DNA of 22,788 nucleotides from UBA10110 sp964354145. Its GTDB lineage: Bacteria; Patescibacteriota; Kazan-3B-28; UBA10110. The notes under the pieces were generated by a model, which was not told where the DNA came from, ran no database searches, and worked only from the letters and a program-made list of their open reading frames with translations. The stretch is from contig CAYGXX010000007.1 of assembly GCA_964354145.1 (NCBI GenBank), positions 1 to 22,788 on the forward strand, read 5' to 3'. This document shows, piece after piece, positions 21,012-22,788 of this stretch. The position numbers were made by a program, and so were the translations under genes. Numbering within the stretch: the first letter of the stretch is position 1; each line of letters opens with the position of its first letter.

Positions 21012-22352
21012 ATGTATAATACCAGTATGATTGAAACTCAGAAAATAAGAAAATTTTTTCCATCAATAACCTCAGGGAGGATAGTTTCCAATAATGCGGC
21101 AACCACGCAGGTTCCGATCCAATTGTTGAATTTATTAAAAGAACTTGTCATACAATATGACAATGTTCATAGAGGGCAGTCAGGCTCTTCGTTATTGACT
21201 ACTGCGAAGTTTGAGGATTCTTATGATACTATTGCGCAATTTATCGGTGCCCCATCAAGAAAAAATATTATTTTGTACAGAAATGCCACTGAAGCGATCA
21301 ATTCAGTTATGTATTCTTTAATGACTGAATTTAAGGGTGGCGATAATATAGTTGCAACACTTATGGAACACAATTCAAACTATGTGCCCTGGTATGGATT
21401 GTGCAAGGAGATATTGCCGAAATTTGGGATTAACGTGGAGTGCAGGCTTGCGAAGTTTGACAAAGAGACAGGAGAATTGGATCTTACTCATCTAAAATCC
21501 TTGGTCAATAAAAGAACTAAATTAATATGTTGCACCAGCGCATCAAATTTCTTAGGAACAAAAATCCCAATAAAAAAAATAAGGGAAATTGCTCATTCAA
21601 GCGGTTATGTACAGCCAAATGGCGAGAAAAAGTCTTATCTTTTAATTGATGGCGCTCAGATGGTGCCAAATATGTTCACCGACGTTAAGGAATTGGATAT
21701 AGATTTTCTGGTCTGGTCTTTTCATAAAATGCTTGCTCCTTTTGGTGTTGGTGCCCTGTATGCAAGAGCGAAATTACTTAAGAAAATGAGACCCTTTCTT
21801 TATGGCGGGGACATGATTTCCGAGGGAAAAGTTAGTCCCAAAAAAGTAGAATATAATTCACTTCCTTGGAAATTTACAGCAGGAACCCCGAATATTTTAG
21901 GGACAATTCTTTCTGCTCAAGCGATAAGATTATTAATAGATTTTTCTCTAAATCCCGGGCAGTATAAGTATTTTATGGCTGATAAAAAATTGGAAAGATC
22001 TGATGTAAAAAAAGCAATGGGAAATATAGAAGATCATGAGAGGATTTTAGTAGTTGAAGCGCTAAAAATATTGGAGGGAATACCTTCCATAAAGATTTAT
22101 GGACCAAAGGACGCTGAAAATAGAACCCCCTTAATCGCTTTTACATGCAAACACAAAAGCCCATTCAAAATTGCTGAAGAATTAAACAAATTGGGCATAG
22201 AATCAAGGGCAGGCTGTCATTGCGCAACTTTAGCGCACCATTATTATGAATTGGATCCTCCTGCAAGTTGTAGGCTGAGTTTTTACATATACAATAACAT
22301 TGAAGATGTAAGAAAAGCATGTTCGGCCGTAAAGAAAGTTTGTTTAACCTAA
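21012..22352 (+). CDS. SufS/CsdA-like cysteine desulfurase (class V aminotransferase fold)
   Basis: The 446-residue PLP enzyme should take sulfur from cysteine for Fe-S clusters or thiolation. SufS-like landmarks are NNAATTQVP (27-35), NVHRG (51-55), MEHNSNYVPW with H120, DGAQ (213-216), the PLP lysine K239 in SFHK, TAGTPN and the active loop RAGCHCA with C404 in the catalytic place. About 25 extra residues near 312-338 separate it from E. coli SufS. Codon use differs from neighbours, with many ATA, AGA and AGG codons and AT-rich sequence (18 G or C in the 60 bases from 21541), so transfer is plausible. No Shine-Dalgarno. The ATG at 21027, just after TATAAT, is an alternative start. No sufU, sufB or iscU is in the window. 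Confidence 0.9.
   Translation: MYNTSMIETQKIRKFFPSITSGRIVSNNAATTQVPIQLLNLLKELVIQYDNVHRGQSGSSLLTTAKFEDSYDTIAQFIGAPSRKNIILYRNATEAINSVMYSLMTEFKGGDNIVATLMEHNSNYVPWYGLCKEILPKFGINVECRLAKFDKETGELDLTHLKSLVNKRTKLICCTSASNFLGTKIPIKKIREIAHSSGYVQPNGEKKSYLLIDGAQMVPNMFTDVKELDIDFLVWSFHKMLAPFGVGALYARAKLLKKMRPFLYGGDMISEGKVSPKKVEYNSLPWKFTAGTPNILGTILSAQAIRLLIDFSLNPGQYKYFMADKKLERSDVKKAMGNIEDHERILVVEALKILEGIPSIKIYGPKDAENRTPLIAFTCKHKSPFKIAEELNKLGIESRAGCHCATLAHHYYELDPPASCRLSFYIYNNIEDVRKACSAVKKVCLT
21015..21020 (+). promoter_or_regulatory. -10 box at the start of the desulfurase gene
   Basis: TATAAT lies inside codons 2-3 of the longer frame and ends six bases before the in-frame ATG at 21027. If active, it gives a leaderless mRNA and moves the start to 21027. 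No clear -35. Confidence 0.4.
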
Positions 22353-22357
22353 TCTGG

Positions 22358-22386
22358 TTGACAGAAATCATCGGGTAGAGAATAAT
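22358..22386 (+). promoter_or_regulatory. Sigma70 promoter of rplK, probably leaderless
   Basis: A perfect TTGACA (22358-22363) and AATAAT (22381-22386) are 17 bases apart. Transcription should start near 22393, immediately before the rplK ATG at 22394, and no Shine-Dalgarno exists. Confidence 0.65.
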
Positions 22387-22393
22387 ATGCCTT

Positions 22394-22788
22394 ATGGCAA
22401 AGAAGATTAAAGCTAAGGTGAAATTGCAATGCCCAGCCGGCAAAGCTAATCCAGCGCCTCCTGTAGGCACGGCTTTAGGTCCGCATGGCATCCAGATCAT
22501 GGAATTTTGCAATCAATTTAATGAACGGACTCGGGAATTAGGTGATACTGTGATTCCGGCTATTGTTACGATCTACGAAGACCGCAGTTTTGATTTTATT
22601 CTCAAACAACCCCCGATGTCAGAATTGATTAAGAAGGCAGCTGGGATTGAAAAAGGTTCCGGCAAACCTAATAAAGAGAAAGTAGCAAAATTAACTAAGG
22701 CCCAGGTCAAAGAGATCGCCGAAAAGAAGATGCCTGATTTAAATGCAAATGACATTGAAGCAGCGATGAAGATCGTGGAAGGCACCGC
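22394..22788 (+). CDS. rplK: 50S ribosomal protein L11, cut by the window end
   Basis: From ATG 22394 an open frame of 131 codons runs off the window. It has the L11 N-terminal domain (MAKKIKAKVKLQCPAGKANP, then PPVGTALGPHGIQIMEFC at 22-39) and the C-terminal rRNA-binding domain reaching IVEGTA near residue 131, so only about ten residues are missing. L11 binds the GTPase-associated centre of 23S rRNA. The usual upstream secE-nusG pair is absent; a desulfurase gene takes that place. A seven-codon frame starting at ATG 22387 overlaps the true start in another frame. Confidence 0.95.
   Translation, partial: MAKKIKAKVKLQCPAGKANPAPPVGTALGPHGIQIMEFCNQFNERTRELGDTVIPAIVTIYEDRSFDFILKQPPMSELIKKAAGIEKGSGKPNKEKVAKLTKAQVKEIAEKKMPDLNANDIEAAMKIVEGT

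Noticed and set aside
1..22788. Recoded TGA (Gly) as in Gracilibacteria or SR1
   Set aside because: TGA ends the PBP and 63-residue genes at natural positions, and no frame needs TGA to be read through.

Overview
This 22.8 kb window reads as a compact bacterial chromosome segment of roughly 45% GC, with genes on both strands and very short gaps. The gene set is peptidoglycan-type envelope genes (an LCP ligase, a class A PBP), ComEA, trigger factor, ClpP, RarA, RecG, a type of TyrRS with an S4 tail, and L11. There is no outer-membrane gene. tRNA genes encode their CCA ends, and TGA is used as a stop (for example in the PBP and the 63-residue gene), so the Gly-TGA code of Gracilibacteria and SR1 does not apply. 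Reduced operons, an unusual gene order, many palindromic intergenic repeats and likely leaderless starts suggest a Candidate Phyla Radiation (Patescibacteria) member. That placement is inference from style, not from a marker phylogeny.

Layout. 1-3.6 kb: an envelope operon (LCP ligase, polytopic membrane protein, HtrA-type protease) diverging from a cut-off membrane gene and closed by a perfect palindromic terminator. 3.6-4.9 kb: a convergent MscS-like/TM-helix-repeat channel protein, then an intergenic stretch with three palindromes and tRNA-Leu(UAG). 4.9-7.1 kb: a GC-rich secreted protein of unknown function, ComEA, a candidate small RNA and an unknown 121-residue protein. 7.2-10.7 kb: recG and tyrS on the minus strand, with a previously easy-to-miss 55-residue Arg-rich ORF between them on the plus strand. 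10.8-15.6 kb: PBP1A overlapping trigger factor, then clpP. 15.65-16.66 kb: three tiny genes in a row, each with its own promoter, Shine-Dalgarno and terminator. 16.7-18.3 kb: holB and a TPR membrane protein. 18.3-19.8 kb: tRNA-Thr(UGU), tRNA-Tyr(GUA), a roughly 610 bp transcription unit without a credible protein, and tRNA-Thr(GGU), with direct repeats attached to the 3' ends of the Tyr and Thr(GGU) tRNAs. 19.8-22.8 kb: rarA, an AT-rich SufS-like cysteine desulfurase, and rplK running off the end.

The most interesting signal is the 18.78-19.39 kb unit: an extended -10 promoter, many local hairpins and a textbook intrinsic terminator, with no protein that looks real. It fits a large structured non-coding RNA embedded in a tRNA cluster. 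Two more signals stand out. Several housekeeping genes have a -10 box ending only 6-8 bases before the ATG and no Shine-Dalgarno, which implies leaderless mRNAs. By contrast, five small or GC-rich unknown genes carry strong Shine-Dalgarno sequences and dedicated terminators, as if they were self-contained accessory cassettes.
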